Origin: CAVPDA01 sp963702495
Lineage (GTDB): Bacteria > Pseudomonadota > Gammaproteobacteria > Burkholderiales > Rhodocyclaceae
Direction: 5' to 3'
Assembly: GCA_963702495.1 (NCBI GenBank)
Contig: CAVPDA010000019.1
Location: forward strand, 248,001 to 312,000
DNA: 64,000 nt
Shown: positions 7,882 through 17,804 of the stretch, in pieces
Layout of the letters: every line of letters starts with the position of its first letter
How positions within the stretch are numbered: the stretch's first letter is position 1
Made by a program: the position numbers and the translations under genes
Notes under the pieces: generated by a model
Told to the model about the DNA's origin: nothing
The model's input: the letters and a program-made list of their open reading frames with translations, nothing else
Databases searched by the model: none

Positions 7882-10624
7882 TCACGCGGCCCCGGCGACG
7901 GCCACCGTTTCGGGTGAGGCGTCGTAGCGTCCCAGTTCCCTGCGCCAGTAGGCGGGGATGTCGGCGCGGTACTTGCGCTGCACCAGGTTCGCCACCAGCC
8001 CGGTCCAGCCGGTCTGGTGCATCGCCCCCAGCCCGAGGCCGGTGTCGCCGTGGAAGTACTCGTTGAACAGCAGGAGATCGCGCCACGCCGGATCGCTCTG
8101 GAACGGGCTGCCCTCCGGCAGCGCCGGGACGCGCCCGCGGGCATCGCGGCGGAACATGTCCACCAGCCTCTCGGACAGCAGGTTGGCGATCTCCTTCAGG
8201 CTGAGTTCGCGGTTGCCCAGGCAGGGTACCGGCACCTTGTAGTTGTCGCCGAGATAGCGGTGGTACTTCTCGATGGCCTGGATCAGGGTGTAGTTGGTGG
8301 GCATCCAGATCGGGCCGCGCCAGTTGGAATTGCCGCCGAACAGGCCGGAGTTGGATTCCCCCGGCAGGTATTCGATCAGCGCCCGGCCGATGCCATTCAC
8401 ATGGCCCAGATCCTGCCGCTCGGCATGGATGCGCGACACGCTGCGGATGCCGTAGCGCGACAGGAACTCGCCCTCGTTCAACAGGTGGCGCAGGATCTGC
8501 GGCAGCATGGTGTGGTCCACCAGCGCCAGCAGGTGCTCGCCGCGCTCGTTGGTGTGGTCCGGGCATTCGCAGATGGTATGGCCGTCGAAGAGGCCGCCGC
8601 CGTGCTCGTTGAGCATCGCGGCGAAGCGCGGCGCGTTCTTGAGCAGACGCTGATCGACGATCTCGCAGGCGAACAGCGGAATGATGCCGACCCAGGAGAA
8701 GACATCGATGCGCTGGCAGGAGCCGTCCGGCGCCACCACCAGGTCCTTGAAGAATCCGTCCACCGGGTCCCACAGCGACAGGCTGTGGCCGTGAGGGTCG
8801 GCGTGGCCGGCGATGGTGTTGGCGATGCCGAGGAACTGGCTGTAGCACTGGATCGCGATGTCCTCGTAGTCCGAGTCCTCCGCCGCCAGTTCCAGCGCCA
8901 TCACCGCCATGTTGAGGGCGAACATCGCCATCCAGCCGGTGGCGTCGGCCTGCTTCAGCGCGAAGCCGGGCGGCAGCGGCTGGGAGCGGTCGTACACCGA
9001 GATGTTGTCCAGACCGAGGAAGCCGCCTTCGAACACGTTGTGGCCGTCGGAATCCTTGCGGTTGAGCCACCAGGCATAATTGAGCAGCAGCTTGTTGAGC
9101 ACGCGCTGCAGGAAGCCGGTGTCGGCGCGCCCGCGCTGCACGCGGTCGGCGCGGAACACTTTCAGGGCGGCCATCGCCAGCACCGGCGGATTGACGTCGC
9201 CGAAGGCCCACTCGTAGGCGGGAATCTGGCCGTTGGGGTGCAGGTAGTACTCCTTCAGCAGCAGTTCGATCTGGTCCTTGGCGAAGTCCACGTCCACCAG
9301 TGCCAGCGCGGCGCAATGGAAGGCCAGGTCCCAGGCGGCAAACCAGGGGTACTCCCATGTGTCGGGCATGGAGATGACGTGATGCGCCTTGAGGTGGCGC
9401 CAGGTCCGGTTGCGCCCCCAGTTGCGTTCGGCCGGCGGCGGCAACTGGTCGCCGTCGAGCCAGCGCGCCACGTCGTAGTGGAAGTACTGCTTGCTCCAGA
9501 TCATGCCGGCCAGGGCCTGGCGCAGGATGTTGTGGTCCTGGGCGCCGGCGTCGGGCAGCAGTTCGTCGTAGAACACCGTCGCCTCCGATTCGCGCCGGGC
9601 GAAGATCACCTCGCGCTTGTCGAAGGGTGCGGCCAGCGGCCTGGCGTGACAGGGTCATGCCGATGGTGGCGCTGTGTCCCGGCTCCACCCTCACGACATG
9701 GCAGGCGGCGAACTTGGTGCCGCTGCGCGCCGGATTCACGGCATCGCGCTCGCCCTCGATCAGAAAGCGGTGGAAGGCGTCCTTGACGTAGGGCGAGGCG
9801 TTGGCCGCGCCCCACAGGCGCTGGGCGTTGCTTTCGTTCTCGGTGAACAGTGCCTGCGCCGCGTGTCTGCCATAAAGGTGATAGGCCCCCAAGGCGGCAT
9901 GCTCGGCGCGCACCGCCCACTTCGCCTCCCCGCTCGCCGCGATCTCGGCGATGCGCGGCTTGGCGTCAGTCGCGCCCCAGGACCAGGTGTTGCGGAACCA
10001 CAGCGTCGGCAGCAGATGCAAGGTGGCCGTCTCCGGGCCGCGGTTGGTGGCGATGACGCGGATGTGGATCTCGTCCGGCGCGGCCTTGGCGTAGCGCACT
10101 TCCACGTCCCAGTAGCGGCCGTCGTCGAATGCGCCCGCGTCGAGCAGGGTGAATGGCGGATCAAAGCGCGAGCGGCGCGCGTTCTCATGCACCAGCCGGC
10201 CATACGGGTACTCGGCCTGGGGATACTTGTAGAGATAGCGCATCCAGGAGTGGGAGGGCGTGGCGTCGAGATAGAAGTAGTACTCCTTGACGTCCTCGCC
10301 GTGGTTGCCCTGGTTGCCGGTGAGGCCGAAGGCGCGCTCCTTGAGGATCGGATCGCGGCCGTTCCACAGCGCCAGCGCGAAGCACAGACGCTGCTCCTCG
10401 TCGCAGATGCCGCCCATGCCATCCTCATTCCAGCGGTAGGCGCGGGAGCGCGCCTGGTCATGGTCGAAGTACTCCCAGGCGTTGCCGTGCGCGCTGTAGT
10501 CCTCGCGCACCGTGCCCCAGGCGCGCTCCGCCAGATACGGCCCCCACAGGCGCCAGTTTTCCCGGCCCTGGCGCTGGGCTTCCAGGCGCTGCCGTTCCGC
10601 ATTCAGAATCTCGTTGGGTATCAT
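7882..10624 (-). CDS. large GH63-like (MGH1-type) glucosidase, interrupted by one frame change
   Basis: The amino end [20 protein letters not shown] follows GGAGACAGCG. The first frame runs to about 9640 and includes [40 protein letters not shown] and ENTWSWG-like segments. The second frame (9609 down to 7882) continues with [35 protein letters not shown] and [20 protein letters not shown]. Removing one base near 9635 joins them into about 913 residues, the normal size for this family of trehalose/mannosylglycerate/glucan hydrolases with an (alpha/alpha)6 barrel. There is no signal peptide, so it is cytoplasmic. It sits beside a glycogen-debranching-type enzyme; storage glucan or compatible solute metabolism is likely. 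Confidence 0.75.
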
Positions 10625-10817
10625 CGCTGTCTCCAGAATTGTGGGGGCCACATTGCACACCGGCGCGAGGGCTCGGCGTTACGAATCGACCCGGCTCTCA
10701 TGGGTCATCCCGCGTCGGGCGGGCCGTGCCCGCCATCGTTGAATCGGCGGGCACGGCCCGCCCTACTCCGGCTGCCGTTCCGCATTCAGAATCTCGTTGG
10801 GTATCATCGCTGTCTCC
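10588..10817. repeat. 47-bp direct repeat duplicating the glucosidase start region
   Basis: The 47 bases at 10588-10634, covering the first codons and ribosome site of the glucosidase, recur identically at 10771-10817. Between the copies lies the hairpin at 10717-10763. The second copy contains the same ATG and GGAGACAGCG but leads into nothing after about 12 codons. It looks like a local duplication associated with insertion of the palindromic elements. Confidence 0.85.
10717..10763. repeat. REP-like palindrome A
   Basis: Two perfect 18-base arms (GGGCGGGCCGTGCCCGCC and its complement) flank an 11-base loop. A related arm recurs in the element at 10899-10947. Such extragenic palindromes are mobilised by RAYT transposases, two of which are encoded at 21044-21751 and 24039-24761, although a specific pairing is not proven. 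The hairpin could also act as a transcript end or stabiliser. Confidence 0.75.
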
Positions 10818-10819
10818 TT

Positions 10820-10868
10820 GTAGGGTGCGCCATGCGCACCATGGATCGGTGCGCGCGGCGCACCCTAC
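10820..10868. repeat. REP-like palindrome B
   Basis: The arms GTAGGGTGCGCCATGCGCACC-type (10820-10840) and its complement (10848-10868) match except for two bases. The element lies immediately after the second copy of the 47-bp repeat. Confidence 0.7.
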
Positions 10869-10898
10869 GTTGCTACTGACTCCCATCGGACAGTGCGT

Positions 10899-10947
10899 AG
10901 GGCGGGCCATGCCCGCCATGGACGGGTGCGCGCGGCGCACCCTACGC
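10899..10947. repeat. chimeric REP-like palindrome, left arm of A and right arm of B
   Basis: It starts GTAGGGCGGGCCATGCCCGCC (the A-type arm) and ends GGTGCGCGCGGCGCACCCTAC (the B-type arm). The right arm overlaps the stop of the gene at 10942. The stretch 10625-10941 holds only these palindromes and the 47-bp repeat, and no gene. Confidence 0.65.
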
Positions 10948-13027
10948 TGCTGCACGGGCCGCCGCATCGCTGCCGGCCATCCGCTTCGCCCGCTCCAGCC
11001 GCCACCACGCTTCGAGGGCACAGGCCACCGACCAGGCCTGGGATGGCGCGCCCCGCGGCGTATGGGGCGGCGCGCCGTCGAAGATCTCGCTCACCGTGCC
11101 GAGGCCGGCATCCGACAGGTGCTCGCGCAGGGGTTCGAGCAGCGCCTGGGCGGCCGCGGCATCGCCCTGTACCCGGTAGCGGGCGAGGGCGAAATGGCCC
11201 AGCAGCCAGCCCCATACCGGGCCCTGGTGGTAGGCGCCGTCGCGCTCCCACACGCCGCCCAGGTAATGGGGGCGATAGTCGCGATCGGCCGGATCGAGGG
11301 AGCGCAAGCCGTAGGAGGTGAGCAGTTCGCGGCCGACCACGCCGACGACCAGCGCCTGCGCCGCCTCGTCCAGCGGCGAATGGGGCAGGCTGACGGCCAG
11401 GATCTGGTTCGGGCGCAGCGTGGCGTCGACGCCGTCGGGGCCGTCGAGCACGTCGCACAGGCCGCGCCCGCCGGCCATGACGAAGCGCTGGAAGCCGGCC
11501 CGCGCCGCCGCCGCCCGGCTGCGGTAGAGGTCCGCCGGCTCGCCCAGGCGCATGGCGAAATCGGCCATCGCCGCCAGGGCGTTGAACCACAGGGCGTTGA
11601 TCTCCACCGGTTTGCCGATGCGCGGCGTCACCACCCAGTCGCCGATCTTGGCGTCCATCCAGGTGATCTGCACCCCCGGCTCGCCGGCGCGCAGCAGTCC
11701 GTCCGCGGCATCGACGCCGATGCCGTAGCGCGTGCCGCGGCAGTGCCAGTCGACGATGTCGCGCAGCACCGGAAACGCCGCGCGCAGGCCCTCGCCGTCG
11801 CCGCTCGCCTCGACGTAGGCGCGCCAGGCCTCGATGTACCAGAGGGCCGCATCCGCGGTGTTGTATTCCGGCGTGTCGCCGGCGCCGGGAAAGACGTTGG
11901 GCAGCATGCCCCGGTCCACGAAGCGGGCGAAGGTGCGCAGGATGCGCGCCGCGGTGTCGAAGCGGCCGGTGGCGAGCGTCAGGCCCGGCAGCGCGATCAT
12001 GGTGTCGCGGCCCCAGTCGCCGAACCAGGGATAGCCGGCGATCACGGACACTCCGCCATCGCCTCCGGGCTCGCCCTCGGGCCCGCCGTTGAACGGAGCG
12101 GGCGAAGACGAAGCTGTCGGCGGCGAGCAGCAGTTGATCGACCCAGGCCGGGGCGGCGCCGAATTCCCTCACCTGCGCCCGGGCGCGCTTGAGGCTGCCC
12201 GCATCGCGAGCCAGCGCCCGCCGCAGGGCTTCGTGGAGGTAGCGGGAGGCGCCGTGATCCAGGCTGGCGACCACTCCCACCCACTCGCCCTGCGACAGGT
12301 CCAGATCCGCCTCGCCGACGCACAGATGGCTGTCCCGGTCCGGCAGGCCGCGTTCCCGTTCCAGCGGCAGGTCGAAGTTGTCGAACCAGTCGTGGCGCGA
12401 TGCGATGCCGCCGCCCCGCGCCTTGAGGTAGAGGGTGAAGCGCCCGGGATGACGCACGCGCAGTTCTTCCGCCTCGCCCTCGATCACCGGGTTGAAGTCC
12501 CAGGGCCGGCTGCTGCCGTGGTGATCGCGGGCGTTCACCAGCAGCGTGAGGCGCAGCCGCAGCGGGCGCGCCGCCGGCGCCGTGCCGGGCAGCAGGCGGA
12601 AGGCGACATAGGTGGTATGGGCACCCTGCTCCATCCAGATGCGCTGCTCCAGGCGCAGGTCGCCGACGGCGAAGCGCCACACCGGCATGCGCCCTTCCAG
12701 GCGGAACGACTCGATATGCACATGGCCTGACGGCGCCAGTGCCCCGCCGCCCCAGCGGTTGGTGAACAGGGGGATCGAACGTGTGCCGTCGACCAGCGTG
12801 GCATCCGCCTTGGCGAACACCAGGTGGCGTCCCAGCGGAGGATCCACGGGCGCCACCAGCAGACCGTGGTAGCGCCGCGTCAGCGAGCCGGCGACGGTGC
12901 CCGCGGCGTAGCCGCCGAGGCCGTTGGCGAGCCACCATTCGCGGCGCTCCGCCGCGGCCAGGTCGCCGCAGATTTCGCGCCCGAAGCGCACCACCTGCGG
13001 CAGTTCGATGTCCATGCCCATGCTCAT
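10942..13027 (-). CDS. amylo-alpha-1,6-glucosidase (glycogen debranching type), with one frame change
   Basis: The start MSMGMDIELPQVVRFGREIC overlaps the stop of the GMC gene (ATGA). The first frame has the bacterial debranching N-terminal domain (REWWLANGLGGYAAGTVAGS, TRRYHGLLVAPVDPP). After the change near 12100 the second frame gives the catalytic (alpha/alpha)6 domain: AGYPWFGDWGRDTMIALPGL, NTADAALWYIEAW, EINALWFNALAAMADFAM, GPVWGWLLGHFALAR. Removing one base restores about 694 residues, a usual length. The enzyme would hydrolyse alpha-1,6 branches of glycogen-like glucan in the cytoplasm. Palindrome 10899-10947 overlaps its end. Confidence 0.75.
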
Positions 13028-14505
13028 GCTCCCACGCCGAGCGCGACCGCTTCCTCGGCAGCCGCCCCCGCCGTCAGCACCCTGCCCCCCAGATGGCTCG
13101 CCAGCCGCAGCCCCCAGGCGTAGATGCTGAGGGCCGGATTGGCGCGGCTGGAACGGGGCAGCACGCTGCCGTCGGCGACATACAGATTGGCCATGCCATG
13201 CACCCGGCCATGGGCGTCGACGACGGAACGCGCCGCGTCGTTGCCCGCCACCAGCGTGCCGCAGGCATGGGCGGTGCCGGCCAGGGGCACCGCCCGCGCC
13301 ACGGCGACATAGCCCAGGCGCAGCAACTGCCGCTGCAGGCGCCGCACCAGGCGCCGATGCTCGGCCTGGGCCGCCGGCAGCCGGCTGGCGTCGTAATCCA
13401 GGCGCGGATGATCGGCACCGTTGCTCTGGGCCATGACCCGGTTGTCGGGATGGGAGCCGTCCTCGGTCTGCAGGAACAGGCCGTAGGCACGGCTGGCGAG
13501 GGGGGCCGACAGCCAGCGCGGCAGGAAGCCCAGTTGCCGGCTCAGGATTTCCTGCGCCAGATTTCCGCCCAGGGTCTGCACCGTGCTGTGGGGCAGGTCG
13601 TCGTGCAGTACGAGAAGTGTCTTGCACAGCACGTCCGTCACCGGACGGTGCGACAGGGCGAGCATCGCGGTCAGCAGGTGGGACTTGTAGTTGCGGCCGA
13701 CCTGGGCATAGCACGGAAGCATTTCGGAGAGGCCGCTGCGCTCGAGGTAGGTCTGGAGCAGCCGCGGGCTGTGCAGCGCCCCCGCCGCCAGCACCACGAG
13801 CCGGCCCTCGTGGCGGCTGCCGTCCTCGCACTCGACTCCGGCGACGTGCCTGGCATCGCCGGCGGCGGGCAGCAGCCGCCGCACCGCGTGGCCCGTCAGG
13901 ATCTCCAGGTTCGGCTTGTGCCGCACCCGCGACAGCAGTGTCGATTCGGCGTCGGACTTCAGCCCCCGCACCGAGGCGAAGGCGTCGAAGCGGCGCGCCT
14001 CCTCCGGGAACGAAAGGATGTCCGGCGCAAGGCCGAGGGACATGGGCTGGCGCCGCCAGTGGGGGTCCTGGCGGCGCAGGCCCGCCACCAGCGCCTGGAG
14101 ATTGGCTTCGACGGCGAACTGGCGCACCCCGAGCAGGCGTTCCGCCTCGTCGTAGAAAGGAGCCAGCTCCTCGTAGTCGAAGGGCCAGGCGAGGCATTGG
14201 TGCGCCGCGTCCTCGCGGAACTCGTGGGGCGCGAAGCGCAACAGGGCTGCGCCGTACCACTTGGTCTTGCCGCCCAGATTGAAATGCTCCTCCGGCACGG
14301 TGATGCGGCCGTCGCGGTCGATCCACGGTTCGTCGCTCAGGAAGGCGCCGCGGCCGAGCACCTGATCGGGATCGAGGGTGCTGCCGTCGCCGGGCAGGGC
14401 CATGCCCTTTTCCAGCAGCAGGACGCGCCTGCCGGTCTGGGTCAGATGGTAGGCCGCGGCGCAGCCGCCCGCTCCCGATCCGATGATGATGACGTCGTAG
14501 CTCAT
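13024..14505 (-). CDS. GMC-family FAD-dependent oxidoreductase, 493 residues
   Basis: The FAD-binding motif is VIIIGSGAGGCAAAYHL at the amino end. The GMC C-terminal signature follows: AHACGTLVAGNDAARSVVD, then NLYVADGSVLPRSSRANPAL. Between them is a substrate domain of normal size. There is no signal peptide. The start overlaps the VOC gene stop and the stop overlaps the debranching enzyme start, both as ATGA, so these three are tightly coupled. Substrates of this branch are sugars or alcohols; the carbohydrate neighbours favour a sugar. Confidence 0.85.
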   Translation of the reverse strand: MSYDVIIIGSGAGGCAAAYHLTQTGRRVLLLEKGMALPGDGSTLDPDQVLGRGAFLSDEPWIDRDGRITVPEEHFNLGGKTKWYGAALLRFAPHEFREDAAHQCLAWPFDYEELAPFYDEAERLLGVRQFAVEANLQALVAGLRRQDPHWRRQPMSLGLAPDILSFPEEARRFDAFASVRGLKSDAESTLLSRVRHKPNLEILTGHAVRRLLPAAGDARHVAGVECEDGSRHEGRLVVLAAGALHSPRLLQTYLERSGLSEMLPCYAQVGRNYKSHLLTAMLALSHRPVTDVLCKTLLVLHDDLPHSTVQTLGGNLAQEILSRQLGFLPRWLSAPLASRAYGLFLQTEDGSHPDNRVMAQSNGADHPRLDYDASRLPAAQAEHRRLVRRLQRQLLRLGYVAVARAVPLAGTAHACGTLVAGNDAARSVVDAHGRVHGMANLYVADGSVLPRSSRANPALSIYAWGLRLASHLGGRVLTAGAAAEEAVALGVGA

Positions 14506-15581
14506 TGCGTCGGCTCCGATGAACCCTGCTCCAGATTGGTGACCCGCCGCGCCGCCGGGCGCTCCACCAGCATCACTGCGTGGCCGTCCGGATCCTTGAC
14601 CAGCAAGCCCCGCTCCCCTCCCGCCAACTCGACGATGCCGCGGGATAGGAGGTGTGCGGGACGGCGTTCGAGCTGGCCCGCGATGCGCTCCAGATCGTCC
14701 ACCTGCAGCACCACCCGGGCGTGGGCGAGGTCGCTGGGCCGCAGGTCGCCAGGGGTTGGGCGGCCGTCGGCCGGCATCACGTACTGCAGGAACTCCAGCC
14801 CCGGACCACCGGCGTTGTCCGGGCGCAAGCCGGTGACGCGCACCAACGCGCCGGGGGCGTCGTCGAGCTGCTCCTGTGTCGGGCCGGAATTGAGGCTGGC
14901 GCCGGCCACGCGCAGCCCCAGCAGGTCGCGGTAGAACTCGAGGCTGCGCTCGGTGTCGGCGACGGTGATGGCCGTGTGATCGATGCCGAGAAACAGCCTG
15001 CCGGAGGCCGCCTGCCACTTCGGATTGCCCTTGCCCGGCGGAAACTGCAGCAGTTCCAGGGGATGGCCGTCCGGGTCGCGGAACTTGAACGCCCGGATGC
15101 CGGCGGCCGCGGCGTTGGAGGCGGGAATGGTCTGGGGTGCGCCGGAGATGGCCTGCACCGGGAAGCCGGAAAGATGCGCGTGGGCCCGGTCCATGTCGCT
15201 CACCACCACCGCGAAGTGCTGGAACCACAGGTCGTTGGCGCGGCTGTCCGTCGGAATCGGCCGTCCCGCCGGGCTCAGGTACTGCTCCAGTTCGATGCTC
15301 TCGTCGCCGAGGCGCAGGGTCGCGCTGCGCACGCGCGCGCCGGAGATGCCTGTCGCATCGTCACGGCTGCGATCGTCGATGAGATGCTCCGATACCTTGC
15401 TGAATCCCAGCGCCGACTCGTAGAAGGCGACCGAGCGGTCGAGGTCGGACACGCTCAGCACGATGCTCCTGACTTCCAGCGCCCGGGCGAACACGGACGA
15501 CGCAATAAGCCACAGCAGCGTTGCCAGCGCGAAAAGCACAGGCTTAGACGCAACTCTTCCGGATCTGCATTCAAGCGACAT
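14502..15581 (-). CDS. secreted double VOC (glyoxalase-fold) protein
   Basis: The start MSLECRSGRVASKP follows GGAGCCAGAGAA. Residues about 14-34 form a signal peptide (VLFALATLLWLIASSVFARA). Two vicinal-oxygen-chelate domains follow: the first begins VRSIVLSVSDLDRSVAFYES and includes LWFQHFAVVVSDMDRAHAHL; the second begins GIDHTAITVADTERSLEFYR and includes LAHARVVLQVDDLERIA. Metal-ligand His/Glu positions are visible (H in FQHFAVV, IDHTAI; E in HPLELLQF). An export signal on such a protein is unusual. The reaction is unknown; dioxygenase-, isomerase- and resistance-type members exist. Confidence 0.75.
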   Translation of the reverse strand: MSLECRSGRVASKPVLFALATLLWLIASSVFARALEVRSIVLSVSDLDRSVAFYESALGFSKVSEHLIDDRSRDDATGISGARVRSATLRLGDESIELEQYLSPAGRPIPTDSRANDLWFQHFAVVVSDMDRAHAHLSGFPVQAISGAPQTIPASNAAAAGIRAFKFRDPDGHPLELLQFPPGKGNPKWQAASGRLFLGIDHTAITVADTERSLEFYRDLLGLRVAGASLNSGPTQEQLDDAPGALVRVTGLRPDNAGGPGLEFLQYVMPADGRPTPGDLRPSDLAHARVVLQVDDLERIAGQLERRPAHLLSRGIVELAGGERGLLVKDPDGHAVMLVERPAARRVTNLEQGSSEPTQ

Positions 15582-15694
15582 TTCTCTGGCTCCGCACTGG
15601 TGTTGACGTTTCTGACCGTCAGGTTCGATCGATCGGCTCATGCTCCGTGCCCGCCGCGGCGCCTGCGCGCCGCGGCACGCTCACCCAGGAACGA

Positions 15695-15994
15695 TCAGCC
15701 CGTTCCCTTGCCGCCGATGCCGCTGCTCTCCCATTCCTTCTTGTCGACCATGCCGTCCTTGTTGCGGTCCATCATGTCGAACATGCGCGACTGATAGGCC
15801 ATGAACTCCTCCTTCGACACCATGTGGTCCTTGTTGCCGTCCATCATGTCCATCATCTTCAGGCTGCTCAGGCTGCGGATGTAGTCCTTGGTGAAGATGT
15901 TGCTGCCACCCTCCTCGGCGGCGTGGACCGGAACTGCCAGGACGGTGGCGAACATCGCGCCGCAGAGCGCGAGCATGGGTTTGGTGATATTCAT
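15695..15994 (-). CDS. exported EF-hand protein, 99 residues
   Basis: A clear signal peptide (MNITKPMLALCGAMFATVLA, cut after VHA) is preceded by AAGGAGGCAATGCG. Two calcium-binding loops are present: DGNKDHMVSKEE and DRNKDGMVDKKE, each with Asp at positions 1 and 5 and Glu at 12. The protein would bind calcium in the periplasm. It is the first gene after the short-chain dehydrogenase, 49 bases downstream, on the same strand, and may be read from that transcript. A single TCACG half-site and an AT-rich stretch at 16022-16038 might give it its own promoter. Confidence 0.8.
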   Translation of the reverse strand: MNITKPMLALCGAMFATVLAVPVHAAEEGGSNIFTKDYIRSLSSLKMMDMMDGNKDHMVSKEEFMAYQSRMFDMMDRNKDGMVDKKEWESSGIGGKGTG

Positions 15995-16043
15995 CGCATT
16001 GCCTCCTTGTCTGTGCTGCAGGTTTAAAGAAACTTCACGAATC

Positions 16044-16898
16044 TCAGCCGCCCTCCCGAAACTCGGGATAGAGCGTCATGCCGCCGTCCACATAGAGCGT
16101 CGCGCCCGTCACGTAGTCGGAGTGGTCGGATGCGAGCCACACCGCGGCGCGCGCGATGTCGCGCACCTCGCCGACGCGGTAGTAGGGAATCAGCTTCAGC
16201 AGCGCCGCCTCGGCCTCCGCCGACTCCCAGGCCGAGGTGTTGATGGGCGTACGGATGGCGCCGGGAGAGATGGCGTTGACGCGGATCTTCTTCATCGCCA
16301 GTTCCTGCGCCATGGTCTTCATCAGCATCGCCACCCCGCCCTTGCTCGCGGCATAGTTGGCGTGCCCGGCCCACGGTATGACGTCGTGCACCGAGGAGAC
16401 GCAGATGATCTTCCCGATGGAGCAGGAAAGCTGCGGCACGGCGCCGCGGCGCAGGAACTCGCGCACCGCCTCGCGGGCGCACAGGAACTGCCCGGTGAGA
16501 TTGACGTCGATGACCTTGCGCCACTGGGTCAGCGTCATCTCGTGCAGCGGCGCGTCCTGTTGCAGGCCGGCGTTGTTCACCAGGATGTCGACGCTGCCGA
16601 AGGCGGCGACTGCGCGCCGGAACATGTCCTGCACCTGTTCCTCGTCGCTGACGTCGGCCTTGATGGCGAGAGCCTTGCCGCCGGTCATGCGGATCTCGTC
16701 CACCACCCGCTGGCTGCTCTCGTCGCCGGCGACGTAATTCACCACCACCGCCGCCCCGGCCTCCGCCAGGCCGCGGGCGATGCCCTCGCCGATGCCGGAG
16801 TTGGCTCCGGTGACGATCGCGCGCTGGCCGTCGAGGGTCGTCTCGCGGATCTTCGCTTCGTGCATCCGCACTTCGCACACGCCGCAGGTCTCGCTCAT
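16044..16898 (-). CDS. short-chain dehydrogenase, glucose 1-dehydrogenase-like, 284 residues
   Basis: The start is MSETCGVCEVRMHEAKI. The cofactor motif TGANSGIGEGIA, the NNAG motif, catalytic Ser in CVSSVHDVIPWAG and the YAASKGG motif are all present, with the family end YVDGGMTLYPEFREGG. It would be a cytosolic NAD(P)-dependent tetramer oxidising a sugar or reducing a carbonyl. The extra Cys-containing amino end (ETCGVCEV) is not part of the usual fold. It lies 10 bases after the DoxX gene and so belongs to the bufferin transcript. Confidence 0.85.
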   Translation of the reverse strand: MSETCGVCEVRMHEAKIRETTLDGQRAIVTGANSGIGEGIARGLAEAGAAVVVNYVAGDESSQRVVDEIRMTGGKALAIKADVSDEEQVQDMFRRAVAAFGSVDILVNNAGLQQDAPLHEMTLTQWRKVIDVNLTGQFLCAREAVREFLRRGAVPQLSCSIGKIICVSSVHDVIPWAGHANYAASKGGVAMLMKTMAQELAMKKIRVNAISPGAIRTPINTSAWESAEAEAALLKLIPYYRVGEVRDIARAAVWLASDHSDYVTGATLYVDGGMTLYPEFREGG

Positions 16899-16908
16899 GT
16901 CTCGCACC

Positions 16909-17403
16909 TCAGCCCAGCCACTTGCGGCGGATCAGACGGTCCAGCGACAGCCTGCCTGGTCCGTGCAGGGCCACCACCAGGAGCAGCAGACCCCAGTACT
17001 GATGGTCCTTGAGCCCCGCCTCCGACAGATCCGGGTAGGACACCACCGCCACCGCATTGAGCACGAACAGGCCGAGCGCGGCGAAGCGCGACCCCAGCCC
17101 CAGCACCAGCAGCACCGGAAAGAACAGTTCCGCCCCGGTGCCGAGCCAGGCCGCGATCTCCGGCGGCAGGTAGGGGACCATGTATTCGCTCTCGAACAGG
17201 GCGAGCGTGGACGACCAGCTCGCGATCTTGGTCAGGCCGGCGTTGAAGAACACGCTCGCCAGCAGCACGCGGATGCCGAAGTCCAGCGCCGGGGCGAGCC
17301 ACTCCTCGGCGACGCCGATCACTGCGCGCAGCGCCTGCCTCAGGCCCGGACGCGTCGCGCCGGGCGTGCCCAGGCTGCCGCTTCGATTCACTGCGATTTC
17401 CAT
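16909..17403 (-). CDS. DoxX-family membrane protein of the bufferin locus (BufD-like), 164 residues
   Basis: The start MEIAVNRSGSLG follows GAGGAGAGCGAA. Four hydrophobic helices show the DoxX pattern (RVLLASVFFNAGLTKIASWS, EIAAWLGTGAELFFPVLLVL, DHQYWGLLLLVVALHGPG). Known bufferin operons encode a precursor peptide (DUF2282), an MNIO maturase (DUF692), a DUF2063 partner and a DoxX protein; all four are here. DoxX members are thought to support thiol/sulfur redox in the membrane. It lies 70 bases after bufA1. Confidence 0.85.
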   Translation of the reverse strand: MEIAVNRSGSLGTPGATRPGLRQALRAVIGVAEEWLAPALDFGIRVLLASVFFNAGLTKIASWSSTLALFESEYMVPYLPPEIAAWLGTGAELFFPVLLVLGLGSRFAALGLFVLNAVAVVSYPDLSEAGLKDHQYWGLLLLVVALHGPGRLSLDRLIRRKWLG

Positions 17404-17473
17404 TTCGCTCTCCTCAAGGGTGATCGCCGCTCCCTGTCCGGCGCGCCGCGCCGGACAGGGCCGGGCCTGCTGC

Positions 17474-17770
17474 TTACTTGCCCGCGGCGCCGCCGGGCTT
17501 GGCGTGCGCGCTGGTGTTGATGCTGCCGCCGGCGATCTTTTCGCAGGTGCCCTTGGGCACCAACACCCAGGCCTCCGGGTCGCGGTCCACCTTGGACGTG
17601 CCGGCGCAGGAGCTCTTGCTGGTGCCGCAGTCGTTCTTGCCGGCCTTGACGACGCCGGCGCACTTCTCGTTGTCGCCCGCCGCGGCCAGGGCCTGGCCGC
17701 TGCCGGCGACCACACCCAGGGCGATCAGTCCGGCGATGGCGCTGCGAATCACTTGGTCGGTATTGCTCAT
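17474..17770 (-). CDS. bufA1: BufA1 bufferin precursor (DUF2282), 98 residues
   Basis: An N-terminal signal peptide ([20 protein letters not shown], cut after AA) is followed by the DUF2282 core with four cysteines: [41 protein letters not shown]. In this family the MNIO enzyme converts Cys residues to 5-thiooxazoles so that the exported peptide can bind copper; that is known for relatives and inferred here. The ribosome site is AAGGAGAGCAAACC. It follows the GGIGG-repeat gene by 34 bases and shares its promoter region at 18350-18388. Confidence 0.9.
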   Translation of the reverse strand: MSNTDQVIRSAIAGLIALGVVAGSGQALAAAGDNEKCAGVVKAGKNDCGTSKSSCAGTSKVDRDPEAWVLVPKGTCEKIAGGSINTSAHAKPGGAAGK

Positions 17771-17804
17771 GGTTTGCTCTCCTTACAGGTTGTGGTGAAA
17801 AAAC

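Noticed and set aside
3324..9786. Long plus-strand open frames (3324-4889, 4387-7080, 8017-9786)
   Set aside because: All are antisense to recognised minus-strand genes (PAS-GAF, NDH-2, glucosidase). Composition is typical of codon-position bias shadows.
10865..14326. 1153-codon minus-strand frame spanning two enzymes
   Set aside because: Only its middle part, the amino half of the debranching enzyme, reads as protein. The ends are out-of-frame readings of the GMC gene and of the enzyme's own C-terminal half.
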